Shown one piece after another: positions 1 through 8,987 of a DNA stretch of 64,000 nucleotides. A program made the translations under genes and the position numbers. Each line of letters starts with the position of its first letter. Position 1 is the first letter of the stretch. This DNA is from Anaerococcus degeneri (lineage in GTDB: Bacteria; Bacillota; Clostridia; Tissierellales; Peptoniphilaceae), in assembly GCF_017874475.1 (NCBI RefSeq), contig NZ_JAGGLO010000003.1:124001-188000 (forward strand). The letters run 5' to 3'. Under the pieces are notes generated by a model, which did no database searches, was not told where the DNA came from, and was given only the letters and a program-made list of their open reading frames with translations.

Positions 1-126
1 TACAACATAACCCACGTTGGTATAGCTGATGGCTACGGCAACATGGTCCACGCCTCATCTCCAAGGACAGGCATAATCATAAGCCCAATTAGAAACCCAA
101 TCTCAATTAAAAGAATAGTGAACTAA
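1..126 (+). CDS. NlpC/P60-type cell-wall peptidase, C-terminal end (partial)
   Basis: Only the last 41 codons lie in the window, read in the frame starting at base 1 and ending with TAA at 124-126. The visible peptide has the pattern H-V-G-I-x-D-G-Y-G-N-M-V-H-A-S-S-P-R-T-G. This resembles the C-terminal half of NlpC/P60 endopeptidases, where the first His is the catalytic histidine and the VHAS block follows. Such enzymes cleave stem peptides in peptidoglycan outside the cell. The N-terminal part, with the catalytic Cys and any SH3 or signal regions, is outside the window, so the subfamily cannot be given. It ends against a bidirectional terminator. Confidence 0.65.
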   Translation, partial: YNITHVGIADGYGNMVHASSPRTGIIISPIRNPISIKRIVN

Positions 127-169
127 AAAAATTGCTGAACGAGGGAATTTCCTGAGTCAGCAATTTTTT
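125..169. terminator. Bidirectional rho-independent terminator
   Basis: The inverted repeat AAAAAATTGCTGA / TCAGCAATTTTTT has A and T runs on both flanks. It therefore ends the plus-strand NlpC/P60 gene and the minus-strand DUF1002 gene that converge here. Confidence 0.8.
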
Positions 170-177
170 ATTTATTA

Positions 178-1185
178 TTAGTTATTTGAATTGTCAGCTT
201 CTTTATTAAAGACAGAAATTATAGAATTAAAAACATCCTTTAGGAAGTTTATAAACTTATCAAGTAGGCCTGAGTCTTTTGCATCTTGGGCAATTTTTTC
301 AAAATTTTCCTTGTTGTCTTTAGCAAATTTATCTATAGAATCCTTGTTATCTTCATAAAATTTACCAGCTTTGCTTCCAATATCTTTAGCAAGTTTAAAA
401 AGATTGTCCTTTACTTCCTTGCTATCGATGGCGGAAGTATTTTGGTAAGAAGAAAAATAATTTACCAAGACATTAATATTATTTTCTGAAAGGACCTTGT
501 CCATATCTACATTTTTAAGGGCATTTATTACATATGTCCCTATTTGTTCTTCTGAAGCGGTCTCGCCATTTTTTTCCTTATATTCAGCTAGGTTTTGCTT
601 TACTTCAATCACAGCTGCATCTAGTTTTTTGCTATCAAATTCAGGATTGCCTTCGTTTTCCTTTGAGACTTCTATCACTGTCTTTAGCTCATCTTGGGCG
701 GTTTTTGTCCTTTCTGGGTCAAGATTTTCTCCATGGAGTTCTTCTGATTTATAAACACCAACAAGGGCAGATTCGCCAGTAACAGGTTTTGGACTTGCAA
801 CGCAAATTTCCGCATCGGTAATACCTGCAGTAATGGCTGCATTTGTGTATTGGGCTTCGGTAATTTGGTTGATGTTGCCAGGAGTCTTGATCATAACCCT
901 GATACCAGAACCTTTTTCAAGCCTTTTTACAACTATGGATGAAATCATGTTATAATCATCAGTTCCATAGCCAAGATATTTTTTAAGATCAGCACCGTTT
1001 ACAGTACCAACATTTAGTTCACTTGCATCAATTCCTACAGCATTGTCTACAATTTTTCTTTGTTGGTCATTTAAGGCGACACCATAAATTACATCGTCCT
1101 TATTTTTATCAAAACCTGCCGCAAAGGCAAGATTTGATAGGATTAGTGAAAAGGCCAAACATAAGCCAAATATTTTCTTTTTCAT
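178..1185 (-). CDS. DUF1002 (YpuA-like) exported protein
   Basis: 335 aa with a clear signal peptide (KKK, a hydrophobic stretch, then a likely cleavage after about residue 22 at AFA). The region after it (about 25-150) has the DUF1002 pattern seen in B. subtilis YpuA, including a VYGVALNDQQR-like start and the GITDA and VASPxPVTGESAL blocks. The C-terminal third (about 225-335) is Lys/Asp-rich and probably helical. The molecular function of the family is unknown; an extracytoplasmic location follows from the signal. The start codon directly abuts the stop of the upstream Mrp gene, and an AGAAGGA ribosome-binding site lies inside that gene's end, so the two are probably cotranscribed and translationally coupled. 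Confidence 0.8.
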   Translation of the reverse strand: MKKKIFGLCLAFSLILSNLAFAAGFDKNKDDVIYGVALNDQQRKIVDNAVGIDASELNVGTVNGADLKKYLGYGTDDYNMISSIVVKRLEKGSGIRVMIKTPGNINQITEAQYTNAAITAGITDAEICVASPKPVTGESALVGVYKSEELHGENLDPERTKTAQDELKTVIEVSKENEGNPEFDSKKLDAAVIEVKQNLAEYKEKNGETASEEQIGTYVINALKNVDMDKVLSENNINVLVNYFSSYQNTSAIDSKEVKDNLFKLAKDIGSKAGKFYEDNKDSIDKFAKDNKENFEKIAQDAKDSGLLDKFINFLKDVFNSIISVFNKEADNSNN

Positions 1186-1977
1186 TTATTTTAGTCCTTC
1201 TATTTTTTCTACAATTGGATTTAACATTTCATTATTAATCTCAGTTGCCATTCCTGCATCAATTTTAGATGCAATTGTTGGGTCAATTGGAAGTTTTACT
1301 AATGTATCTACTCCGTATTTTTTAGCAACTTCTTCTATATTTGACTTGCCAAAAATTTCGTGCTTACTTCCACAATCAGGGCATTCAAAGTAGGACATAT
1401 TTTCAACTATGCCTATAATATTTTTGCCCATCATCTTGGCCATCTTTAATGATTTTTCTACAACCATCTCAACAAGGCCTTGAGGAGTCGCCACAGCCAC
1501 AACCCCGTCAATTGGAAGGGATTGGAAGACTGTAAGAGGCACGTCTGCGGTTCCTGGAGGCATATCTACAACCATGTAGTCAATTTTCCCCCAGTCAACA
1601 TCTGTATAAAATTGCTTGATGACCCCTGTCACAATTGATGCCCTCCAAATAACTGGATCAGTTTTTTTAGGCAAAATCATGTTGGTTGAAATAATCTTAA
1701 TTCCATTACAAGCCTTGGCAGGATCCATAATTCCCTCTGCTGTACCACTGACAGCTTCATCAATACCAAAGGCTTCGGCAATTGATGGACCAGTGATGTC
1801 TGCATCAAATAGGCCCACTTCATAGCCTTTGTTTTTAAGGCTTACAGCAAGTTGGCTTGCCACAGAAGACTTGCCTACCCCTCCCTTACCACTCATAACA
1901 GCGATAATCTTTCCGATTTGAGTGCCTGGTTGGGTTTCTATTTTAAATTTATCAAAATTCATTTTTTTATTTTCCAT
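1186..1977 (-). CDS. mrp: Mrp/NBP35-type P-loop ATPase (Fe-S cluster carrier)
   Basis: 263 aa. It carries the deviant Walker A GKGGVGKSS at about residues 30-38, a VDMPPGTAD block typical of Mrp/ApbC, and C-terminal NMSYFECPDCGSKH with the CxxC pair used for cluster binding in this family. Family members bind and transfer Fe-S clusters in the cytoplasm, which fits an anaerobe with Fe-S-rich enzymes such as the hydrogenase maturation set at 22.8-26.8 kb. It lacks the N-terminal MIP18/DUF59 domain found in longer Mrp proteins. The start is supported by AGGAG spaced a few bases before the ATG. First gene of a two-gene unit with the DUF1002 protein. Confidence 0.9.
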   Translation of the reverse strand: MENKKMNFDKFKIETQPGTQIGKIIAVMSGKGGVGKSSVASQLAVSLKNKGYEVGLFDADITGPSIAEAFGIDEAVSGTAEGIMDPAKACNGIKIISTNMILPKKTDPVIWRASIVTGVIKQFYTDVDWGKIDYMVVDMPPGTADVPLTVFQSLPIDGVVAVATPQGLVEMVVEKSLKMAKMMGKNIIGIVENMSYFECPDCGSKHEIFGKSNIEEVAKKYGVDTLVKLPIDPTIASKIDAGMATEINNEMLNPIVEKIEGLK

Positions 1978-2148
1978 TTTATCTCCTAATTCATTTTTAT
2001 TTTAAAAAGACAGAAAGCATAATAACTATGCTCTCTTAATTATATGATATTTACCTTAAATTTCCATTAAAATTTTTGTAAGCTTTGGAGTTTTCGTCCT
2101 TGGCAAAATCATAAAATTTCATTATTTTTAATAATTTACCAAAATAGC

Positions 2149-2436
2149 TTGACAAGAATTTAATTGAGGTGTAAACTTATCCTAACGACGAAGATAAGAA
2201 GAGTAACTAAAGAGACTGATTCAAGAGAGTCCCGGCTGGTGTGAGGGGATATCAAAGACTTTAGCGAATAAAGGCTTGGAGTCTTCTCGGGGAATTGATC
2301 CGAGAACGAGTTTTGCACGTTATAGCAAAGGAGTATGATTGTACTTTTAGAGGTGTATTTTGTGAAAAATACATAAATTAAGGTGGTAACGCGATTTTCG
2401 CCCTTATTATCCAGTATGGATAGTAAGGGCTTTTTT
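2149..2436 (+). promoter_or_regulatory. Promoter and T-box riboswitch, probable lysine specifier
   Basis: A TTGACA box at 2149-2154 is followed after 17 nt by TAAACT. The leader has Stem I closed by GAAGA (2190-2194) and TCTTC (2282-2286), an AGTA S-turn strand before CTAAAG, the distal AGAGA...GGCTGGTGTGA apical pair (about 2224-2243), a small Stem III (CTCGG/CCGAG), the T-box AGGTGGTAACGCG at 2381-2393, and a terminator hairpin at 2399-2430 with a T run. On the 3' side of the specifier loop, CTTTAG-CGAA-T is followed by AAA at 2270-2272. In the two other T-boxes of this window the codon sits one base after the same GAA and matches the downstream gene. By that rule the codon here is AAA (Lys). 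Confidence 0.85.
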
Positions 2437-2472
2437 AAATCTACAATCAAATAAATTTATGAAAGGAATATT

Positions 2473-4047
2473 ATGAAAAGACTTGTTAATTTCTTACTTG
2501 CAATTATTTTCTTATTTCCAATTGGAAATTCTTATGCAAGCGAAGACGTACTTAGGGTTGGTATGGAGGTTAACTACGCTCCTTACAACTTCTCAGAAAC
2601 AGATGATTCAAACGGAGGCTATCCTGTAGCCAATTCACCAGGCGAATTTGCAAATGGTTACGATGTGAGATTTGCAAAAAATATTGCAGATAAACTTGGC
2701 AAAAAACTAGAAATCTACAAAATCGAATGGGACGGACTTATCCCTGCCCTAACCAGTGGCAAGATTGATGCCATCCTTGCAGGTATGAGCCCTACAGACG
2801 AAAGACGCCAGCAAATCGACTTTTCCCTTCCATATTACAGGGCAAAGATGGTTATGGTTGTACCAAAAGATTCAAAATATATAAACGCAAAGTCAATCAA
2901 CGATTTTGATGGAGCAAAGATAACTGGCCAGCTAGGCACCTTCCACGCTGACATGGTCGACCAAATGGCGGGAGTTATCAAGCAAGAACCAATGGATTCA
3001 TTCCCAACTATGATTGCCGCTACAAACGCCGGAACCATCGATGGTTATGTTTCAGAAGAAGCCGGAGCAGAATCAGCTATTTCTTCAAATCCAAACCTCA
3101 CCTATATCAAATTTGACGACGAAAATAACTTTAAAACTTCAGATTCTGATACAACAATAGCGGTTGGTCTTGTAAAGGGCTCACCATTGACAGAGGAAAT
3201 CAACAATTACCTAAAAGACCTTGATATTGACAAGGTCCAAGATGAGATAATGACTGAAATGGTAGAAATCACTACCAAGGACGAAGCACCAAAGACCTTC
3301 ATTACAGAAGTTAAGGAAATCTGGGGCAAGTATTCTTCCCTATTCTTAAAGGGTGTTGTAAATACACTTTTCATTGCGATTTTATCAACCATCCTAGGTT
3401 TTATAATCGGCCTACTTGTTGCTATTATTAGAAGAATAGATGTAAACAAAAGGACAAATCCTGTTGGATATTACTTCCATAGACTTGTAAATGTCTTGCT
3501 ATCAGTCTATGTCGAAGTCTTTAGGGGTACACCAATGATGGTTCAATCCGTGATCATCTTCTACGGCCTAAAACAATATTTCGACATCGACCTATCAACC
3601 ATGTTTGCGGCGATTTTAATCGTATCAATCAACACTGGAGCCTACCTATCAGAAGTAGTCCGTGGTGGTATCAATGCGGTAGATAGCGGACAGTTTGAGG
3701 CTTGCAAGGCCATTGGTCTTACAAACTGGCAGGCAATGACTGGTATCATCCTCCCACAAACAATTAGGACCATCCTTCCATCTCTTGGAAATGAATTTGT
3801 AATTAATATCAAGGATACATCAGTTCTTAACGTAATCTCTGTTACAGAATTATTCTTCATGTCTAAGTCTGTTGCAGGATCAACCTACCAATATTTCCCA
3901 ACCTACCTAATCACAGCAGTGATTTACCTAGTCCTCACCTTCACCATTACTAGGATCCTACTCCTACTTGAAAGAAGGTTTAACGATAGGGACTTTATAT
4001 TAGAATCATCAACAGGAGCAATAAATGTCAATACTCAAGGTAAATAA
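2473..4047 (+). CDS. Amino acid ABC transporter, substrate-binding/permease fusion
   Basis: 524 aa. A signal peptide (about 1-22) is followed by an SBP_bac_3-type periplasmic-binding domain (about 25-265), then a HisM/GlnP-type permease (about 285-510) with several membrane segments. The permease has the [10 protein letters not shown] start block and an EAA loop around [19 protein letters not shown]. Fusion of the binding protein to the permease is common for polar amino acid importers of Firmicutes. Together with the ATPase that overlaps its 3' end by 23 nt it would form a complete importer. The T-box leader implies control by an uncharged tRNA; the specifier reading AAA suggests lysine. The binding domain alone does not settle the substrate (Lys, Arg, His and Gln are all possible). 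Confidence 0.88.
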   Translation: MKRLVNFLLAIIFLFPIGNSYASEDVLRVGMEVNYAPYNFSETDDSNGGYPVANSPGEFANGYDVRFAKNIADKLGKKLEIYKIEWDGLIPALTSGKIDAILAGMSPTDERRQQIDFSLPYYRAKMVMVVPKDSKYINAKSINDFDGAKITGQLGTFHADMVDQMAGVIKQEPMDSFPTMIAATNAGTIDGYVSEEAGAESAISSNPNLTYIKFDDENNFKTSDSDTTIAVGLVKGSPLTEEINNYLKDLDIDKVQDEIMTEMVEITTKDEAPKTFITEVKEIWGKYSSLFLKGVVNTLFIAILSTILGFIIGLLVAIIRRIDVNKRTNPVGYYFHRLVNVLLSVYVEVFRGTPMMVQSVIIFYGLKQYFDIDLSTMFAAILIVSINTGAYLSEVVRGGINAVDSGQFEACKAIGLTNWQAMTGIILPQTIRTILPSLGNEFVINIKDTSVLNVISVTELFFMSKSVAGSTYQYFPTYLITAVIYLVLTFTITRILLLLERRFNDRDFILESSTGAINVNTQGK

Positions 4048-4759
4048 TTTAGAAAAAAAATTCGGCGATAACCTAGTCTTAAAGGATATAAATATGGAAG
4101 TTGAAAAGGGCGAAGTAGTCACAATCATAGGCTCATCAGGTTCTGGTAAGTCCACCCTTCTTCGCTGCCTAAACCTCTTAGAAGAGCCAACAAGTGGAGA
4201 AATTATCTATGAGGGCGAAAATATCCTAGACCATTCCTTTGACAGGAGAAAATATAGGTCCAAGGTGGGCATGGTTTTCCAAAACTTTAACCTCTTTGCC
4301 AACAAGAATATCCTAGAAAATTGTATGGTTGGCCAAGAAAAAGTCCTCGGCAAATCTAAGGAAGAAGCCAAGGCCACAGCCATAAAATATCTCGAATCTG
4401 TAGGCATGGCCCAATACGTAAATGCTAAACCAAGCCAGATTTCTGGTGGCCAACAACAAAGGGTCGCCATAGCCCGTGCCCTTTGCATGGACCCAGATGT
4501 CCTTTTATTCGACGAACCAACATCCGCCCTTGACCCAGAGACAGTTGGAGAAGTGCTTGAAGTTATGACCAAGCTTGCCAAATCTGGTATGACCATGGTT
4601 GTAGTAACCCACGAGATGGACTTTGCAAGAGATGTCTCAGACAGGGTACTTTTCATGGATAAGGGTATAATCCTAGAAAGCAGTTCTGCTAAAGAAATGT
4701 TTGAAAACCCTAAACATGAAAGGACACAAGAATTTTTAAAGAGATTCTTAAACAACTAA
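4025..4759 (+). CDS. Amino acid ABC transporter ATP-binding protein
   Basis: 244 aa, the normal length for GlnQ/HisP-type ATPases. Walker [10 protein letters not shown] (about 36-44), signature SGGQQQR, Walker [15 protein letters not shown] and the switch His (VVTHEM) are all present. The start ATG lies inside the end of the fused permease gene, so the two are translationally coupled. It energises import by the fusion protein under the same T-box control. Confidence 0.9.
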   Translation: MSILKVNNLEKKFGDNLVLKDINMEVEKGEVVTIIGSSGSGKSTLLRCLNLLEEPTSGEIIYEGENILDHSFDRRKYRSKVGMVFQNFNLFANKNILENCMVGQEKVLGKSKEEAKATAIKYLESVGMAQYVNAKPSQISGGQQQRVAIARALCMDPDVLLFDEPTSALDPETVGEVLEVMTKLAKSGMTMVVVTHEMDFARDVSDRVLFMDKGIILESSSAKEMFENPKHERTQEFLKRFLNN

Positions 4760-4830
4760 TGATAATAAATTTTAAAAATAAAGTCCACCTATTTGGTGGC
4801 AAGAAAAAAAATATAAGATCAAATATTAGG

Positions 4831-4870
4831 GTAGATAAGCCAGGGATTTTCTCTGCTTATCTACTTTTTA
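4831..4870 (+). terminator. Rho-independent terminator after the ABC transporter
   Basis: GTAGATAAGC / GCTTATCTAC stem with a 14-nt loop followed by TTTTTA. Confidence 0.8.
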
Positions 4871-4909
4871 GTGGGAGTAAAAAAGACCTTCTAGTGATTG
4901 GAGTTAGTG

Positions 4910-6415
4910 ATGAATAATACCCTCGTACTCATGGTTCTAAACCTTATTGGCAAGCTCTTTTCCTTTTTTAGGGAGATGGTTTTTTCCTACTTTTATGGGA
5001 CAAGTGCCATCACAGATGCCTTTAACACATCGACAACAGCAGCGACCTTGATTTTTTCAGTCATCACCTATGCCCTATCAAAGACCTATATTCCAAGCTT
5101 TTCAAAGATAAGTAAGGAAAAGGGCGAGGAGGCTGGAGATGAATTTACCAATAAACTCTTAAATTTTTCCCTATTTTTGTGCACCACCATCATGATCATA
5201 GGCCTAGTCTTTGCGCCTTATATAGTAAAGATGTTTGCTATCGGCTATGATGGAGAAAAACTAAAAATCGCTTCGCTTTTTATGAGGGCGGTGATTTTAA
5301 CCATGTATCCAAATATTTATGCGGCTATCTTTTCATCCTACCTACAAATCAAGGGTGATTTCATAACCCCAGCCCTACCCCTCCTTATCCTAAATATAAT
5401 TTTAGGAATCACAGTGGCGGTTTCAAAGGGCAATATTTACATCATGGCAGCAGGAATTTTCCTAGCCTATTTTGTCCAGTTTGCAGTATTTCCAAAAAAA
5501 ATTAAGGAGAGTGGTTTTAAGAGAAAAAGGGCCAAGGCAAAAATTGATGAAGACATCAGAACCTTGATTAAATTATCAATTCCTACTATTTTTTCTATGG
5601 CAGCAGTTTATATTTCAACCATAGTTGACCAGTCCTTTGCCTCAATCGTTGCAAATGACGGGGGTGTGTCAGTTATAAACTATTCGCTAAAGATTTTAAG
5701 AATTGTATCATCGACCTTCATAGTGCCATTTCAAATCACAGCCTATCCTATAATTGGAAAGCTCGCTGCAGAAGGCAATTTCGACGAGGTAAAACACATC
5801 ACCTCAAAGACCATGGTCAAGATTATGATTTTATTTATACCATCCCTTGTGGGCCTCATGGTTTTATCAAGACCAATCATTTCCTTTGTCTACATGCGTG
5901 GAGCCTTTGGCTATGAAGATATGGTAAGAACTGCCGATGTGCTTTTCTATTATACAATTTATCTTATAGGACCTGCGGTTGCGGACCTTTTGTACTTGTC
6001 ATTTTTCTCTGTGCAAAATACCAAAATACCTACCATAATCTCCTTTATCCAGCTATCTGTAAACGTCTTTTTGGACTTTGCCCTAAGTAGAAAATACGGC
6101 CTAGTGGGACTTGCCCTAGCGACAACCCTAAGCCAGTTTGTCCTAGTAGGACTCGCAAGCTTTATGTATGTCAAACACTTTGGCAAACTCGATAATGCCT
6201 ATATAATTAAAAATATTGGCAAAATAGGATTAGGAGGTGTGGTCCTAGGATTTGTAGCTTACTATACCTACAAACTAAGACCATCAAACCTCTGGCTCTT
6301 AGTCACAATCCTCCTTGCCTCACTAGTATATCTAGCCATCATCTTGGCCCTAAAAGTGGACGGCCTTGATGAGATAAAAGAGAAATTTACAAAGAAAATC
6401 AAAAAATTCAGATAG
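4910..6415 (+). CDS. murJ: MurJ/MviN-type lipid II flippase
   Basis: About 501 aa from the ATG at 4910, which has GGAG six bases upstream; a TTG at 4898 in the same frame has no ribosome-binding site. The protein is hydrophobic throughout with about 14 predicted membrane segments. The N-terminal NLIGKLFSFFREMVFSYFYG block, with conserved arginine, is typical of MviN/MurJ of the MOP flippase superfamily. These proteins move lipid II across the membrane for peptidoglycan synthesis. Relatives can export other polyprenyl-linked glycans, so the substrate is inferred. Single gene between terminators. Confidence 0.82.
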   Translation: MNNTLVLMVLNLIGKLFSFFREMVFSYFYGTSAITDAFNTSTTAATLIFSVITYALSKTYIPSFSKISKEKGEEAGDEFTNKLLNFSLFLCTTIMIIGLVFAPYIVKMFAIGYDGEKLKIASLFMRAVILTMYPNIYAAIFSSYLQIKGDFITPALPLLILNIILGITVAVSKGNIYIMAAGIFLAYFVQFAVFPKKIKESGFKRKRAKAKIDEDIRTLIKLSIPTIFSMAAVYISTIVDQSFASIVANDGGVSVINYSLKILRIVSSTFIVPFQITAYPIIGKLAAEGNFDEVKHITSKTMVKIMILFIPSLVGLMVLSRPIISFVYMRGAFGYEDMVRTADVLFYYTIYLIGPAVADLLYLSFFSVQNTKIPTIISFIQLSVNVFLDFALSRKYGLVGLALATTLSQFVLVGLASFMYVKHFGKLDNAYIIKNIGKIGLGGVVLGFVAYYTYKLRPSNLWLLVTILLASLVYLAIILALKVDGLDEIKEKFTKKIKKFR

Positions 6416-6416
6416 G

Positions 6417-6445
6417 AAAAAGCCCCGAAGTGGGGCTTCTTCTTA
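6417..6445. terminator. Terminator between convergent murJ and pepT
   Basis: AAGCCCC / GGGGCTT hairpin followed by a T-rich stretch on the plus strand. It overlaps the stop codon of the convergent peptidase T gene. Confidence 0.75.
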
Positions 6446-7681
6446 TAATTTCTTATCCTTCATCAACTCCAAGGTCACCAAAAATGACTTGTAAAACCTA
6501 TCTATAGGCAAAAATTCTTTGTTGGAGTGGAAGTTGTGGGCGCCGGTGAAGTAGTTTGGTGTGAAGATTCCAACCTTAGATAGGTAGGACCCGTCGGTAC
6601 CTCCTCGCATCGGGATTATTTTAGGCTCGATTTCAAGCTGGTCAAAAATTTCTTTCAATCTCTCTACCGCAACTTTATTTTCATCATTCATAGAATCGGC
6701 TATATTATCGTAAACGTCTTCGATTTGGATTTCTATGTCTGCTTTTTTGTATCTTTCCTTTAAGAGGTCGGTTATTTTATATAAATAAGCCTTACTTGCC
6801 TCAAATTTCTCCCTATCGTGGTTTCTTATATTAAAATCAAGGCTTAAATTCAAAACATCTGAATGAATATCGGTCACCCAAACATAGCCCTCCCTATTTT
6901 CTGTATTTTCTGGCATTTTCGCCCTGTCAAGCATGGAAATAAAATCGTGGGCAATCATTATTGGATTTACTAAATTACCCTTGGCACTCATTGGATGGGC
7001 TGGAACTCCCTTTATTTTCAAAGTCCCGCTTGCAGCGTTAAAGGTTTCGTAAATGAGTTCTCCAAGTTCGCAACAATCTATGGTGTAGGCATAATCTACC
7101 TTAAACTTGTCAAAATCAATCTTCCTAGATCCTCTAAGGCCAATTTCCTCATCAGGGACAAAGGCAATGTGGATCTCTGCGTGGTCAATATCGGGATTTT
7201 CCTTAAGATACCAGAGAGTAGTCATAATATTTGCAATAGCCGCCTTATTATCAGCCCCAAGTACTGATGTACCATCTGTAAAAATTATGTCATCGCCAAT
7301 ATAGGCTAGGACTTCTGGATTCTCCTTTGTAGAAAAAAACACATCCTCATTTAGTCTTATGTCAGAACCGTCATAGGATTTTATGATTTGCGGATGAATC
7401 TTATCAGACAAACCAACATCCACAGTATCAAGATGGGCAACCCAACCAAGAGATTTTTGACCCTCTCCCCTCCTAGGAAGCCTTGCTTGAACGACCCCAA
7501 AATCATTGATAGATATATCTACTAATCCCAATTCTTTTAGATCCAAACCAAGGACCTTGCCTAATTCTAACTGTCCAATAGACGAAGGCACTTCCTTATT
7601 TTTATCATCAGACTGGCTAGGAATACCAAGATATTTCAAAAAATATTCCACTAGTTTTTCTTTAATAATTTTTTCTTCCAT
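6443..7681 (-). CDS. pepT: Peptidase T (tripeptide aminopeptidase)
   Basis: 412 aa, the usual length of PepT. M20B metallopeptidase features are in order: HLDTVD with the first zinc-ligand His and catalytic Asp (about 82-87), a bridging Asp in GADNKAA (about 145), catalytic and ligand Glu in PDEEIG (about 180), and a late His in GAHNFHS near the C terminus. Family members remove the N-terminal residue from tripeptides in the cytoplasm, consistent with peptide-fermenting metabolism. It stands alone, with the upstream lipoprotein operon ended by a terminator. Confidence 0.92.
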   Translation of the reverse strand: MEEKIIKEKLVEYFLKYLGIPSQSDDKNKEVPSSIGQLELGKVLGLDLKELGLVDISINDFGVVQARLPRRGEGQKSLGWVAHLDTVDVGLSDKIHPQIIKSYDGSDIRLNEDVFFSTKENPEVLAYIGDDIIFTDGTSVLGADNKAAIANIMTTLWYLKENPDIDHAEIHIAFVPDEEIGLRGSRKIDFDKFKVDYAYTIDCCELGELIYETFNAASGTLKIKGVPAHPMSAKGNLVNPIMIAHDFISMLDRAKMPENTENREGYVWVTDIHSDVLNLSLDFNIRNHDREKFEASKAYLYKITDLLKERYKKADIEIQIEDVYDNIADSMNDENKVAVERLKEIFDQLEIEPKIIPMRGGTDGSYLSKVGIFTPNYFTGAHNFHSNKEFLPIDRFYKSFLVTLELMKDKKL

Positions 7682-7704
7682 AATTTCCTCGATTTAAGTA
7701 ATAT

Positions 7705-7741
7705 GCAAAAAACCACAGCCAAGCTGTGATTTTTGCCTTTT
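7705..7741 (-). terminator. Terminator of the ABC/lipoprotein operon
   Basis: On the minus strand CACAGC/GCTGTG forms a stem with a short loop and ends in a T run. It lies just downstream of the lipoprotein gene. Confidence 0.7.
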
Positions 7742-7754
7742 TTATTTTGATTTT

Positions 7755-8987
7755 CTATAGGCCAATATCTAGGCTCTGAACTTTTTTGTCGTAGTCTATA
7801 TAATATAGTTTACCCTTATAAACCCTAAATCCGTAGGATTCTAGGTCTTTTTCCACAACCTCTCCTGTCAGATAATTTATTATATCCATCTTGAATAGGT
7901 AATCAGCGTTGTCGAATTTGACTGGCTCTTGGATTATTAGATTTTGTCCAATTAGGGTCATCCTTTTTTCATCATTAATAGTGTATTTCTTGTCTTTTAT
8001 TTCAATTTCATCGTCATTTGATTTAAATATTTCATATATGGCTTTGCCATCTTCAAAGTGTTTGGATGACAAGAAGAAATTTGCCTTAGTGTTTTCTTCT
8101 ACAAGTTCTGCTTTTTGGTCATAGCCCTTTTCTAGGTCAAGTTTGTAGAGGTTACTCTTTTGATCATCTTCCATTTTTGTAAATAAAATTTCCTTATCGC
8201 TTATTCCCTGGCCTAGCAAACTTTCATTTCCTTTTGTATGGGTTGCCTTGAAAACTTCTAGCTTTCCAGTTTTAAGATCTACTAGACCAATGCCGGATTT
8301 TTCTGGTATGAAATTACTATTTTTCTTCATATCATAGTTTTCGTAATACTGGTACCTGCCATAAATTTTATCATCTATCATGGCTAATGGATAGAAAGTC
8401 TCACCTTCCTTAAAGTCATACATAAGTGTTAGGTCTTGGCCGTTGATTTTATTTATAGAAAATTTCTGGTCTATTACTGAGCCTGCAACAAAAATATTGT
8501 TTGAAAATGGAACATAGTCCATAAAGTAGTCTTCGCCATAATCTTCTAGGTCAGTTAAAACATTTTTAACTTCTCCATCTTTTACTGTTACTAAAGAATA
8601 GTAGGAGAAGAAATAATCATCTGCTGTGAGGGCTTTTTTATCTTCTTTATCGGCCTTCTTTTGGTCTTTTTTCTTGGATTTTTTATCTTTTTTAGGTTGT
8701 TTTTCGTCTGATTTTTCTTCTTTTGAGTCTTCTTTTTTATTTGAAGATTCTACAGGAATTACTTCTTTCTTGATTTTATCGTCCGGATAGGTCCTATTTA
8801 TGTCTTGGTCTTCTTCATTTTGGGCACGATTTTCGTCTGTTTGGGTTTCTTCTTCTGGTTCTTCCTCAATATTTTCAGAAACTTCTTTTTGGTTTAAGGC
8901 ATCTTTCACCCTTGGGTCATCTAAATCTTTCTCATCACAAGCCACAAGGCTTAGTGCCAAGAGGGTTAATATAATAGTTTTTTTCAT
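7755..8987 (-). CDS. Lipoprotein with Lys/Glu-rich linker
   Basis: 410 aa. The signal peptide ends in a lipobox L-V-A-C with Cys17, so it should be lipid-anchored on the outer face of the membrane. Residues about 20-130 are an extremely charged Glu/Lys/Asp linker of low complexity, which then gives way to a folded domain (about 135-410) with repeated short beta-rich segments such as V-D-L-K-T-G-K and L-D-L-E-K-G. That suggests a beta-propeller-like fold, but no family was recognised. It is the last gene of an ABC permease operon (one-base overlap with the permease stop), so it may be an accessory subunit. Function unknown. Confidence 0.7.
   Translation of the reverse strand: MKKTIILTLLALSLVACDEKDLDDPRVKDALNQKEVSENIEEEPEEETQTDENRAQNEEDQDINRTYPDDKIKKEVIPVESSNKKEDSKEEKSDEKQPKKDKKSKKKDQKKADKEDKKALTADDYFFSYYSLVTVKDGEVKNVLTDLEDYGEDYFMDYVPFSNNIFVAGSVIDQKFSINKINGQDLTLMYDFKEGETFYPLAMIDDKIYGRYQYYENYDMKKNSNFIPEKSGIGLVDLKTGKLEVFKATHTKGNESLLGQGISDKEILFTKMEDDQKSNLYKLDLEKGYDQKAELVEENTKANFFLSSKHFEDGKAIYEIFKSNDDEIEIKDKKYTINDEKRMTLIGQNLIIQEPVKFDNADYLFKMDIINYLTGEVVEKDLESYGFRVYKGKLYYIDYDKKVQSLDIGL

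Noticed and set aside
2275-2279. CTT (Leu) or TGG (Trp) as specifier codon of the first T-box
   Set aside because: Both are in the specifier loop, but at 6-8 bases after GAA. The Ile and Met leaders in the same window place the codon one base after GAA, which favours AAA.
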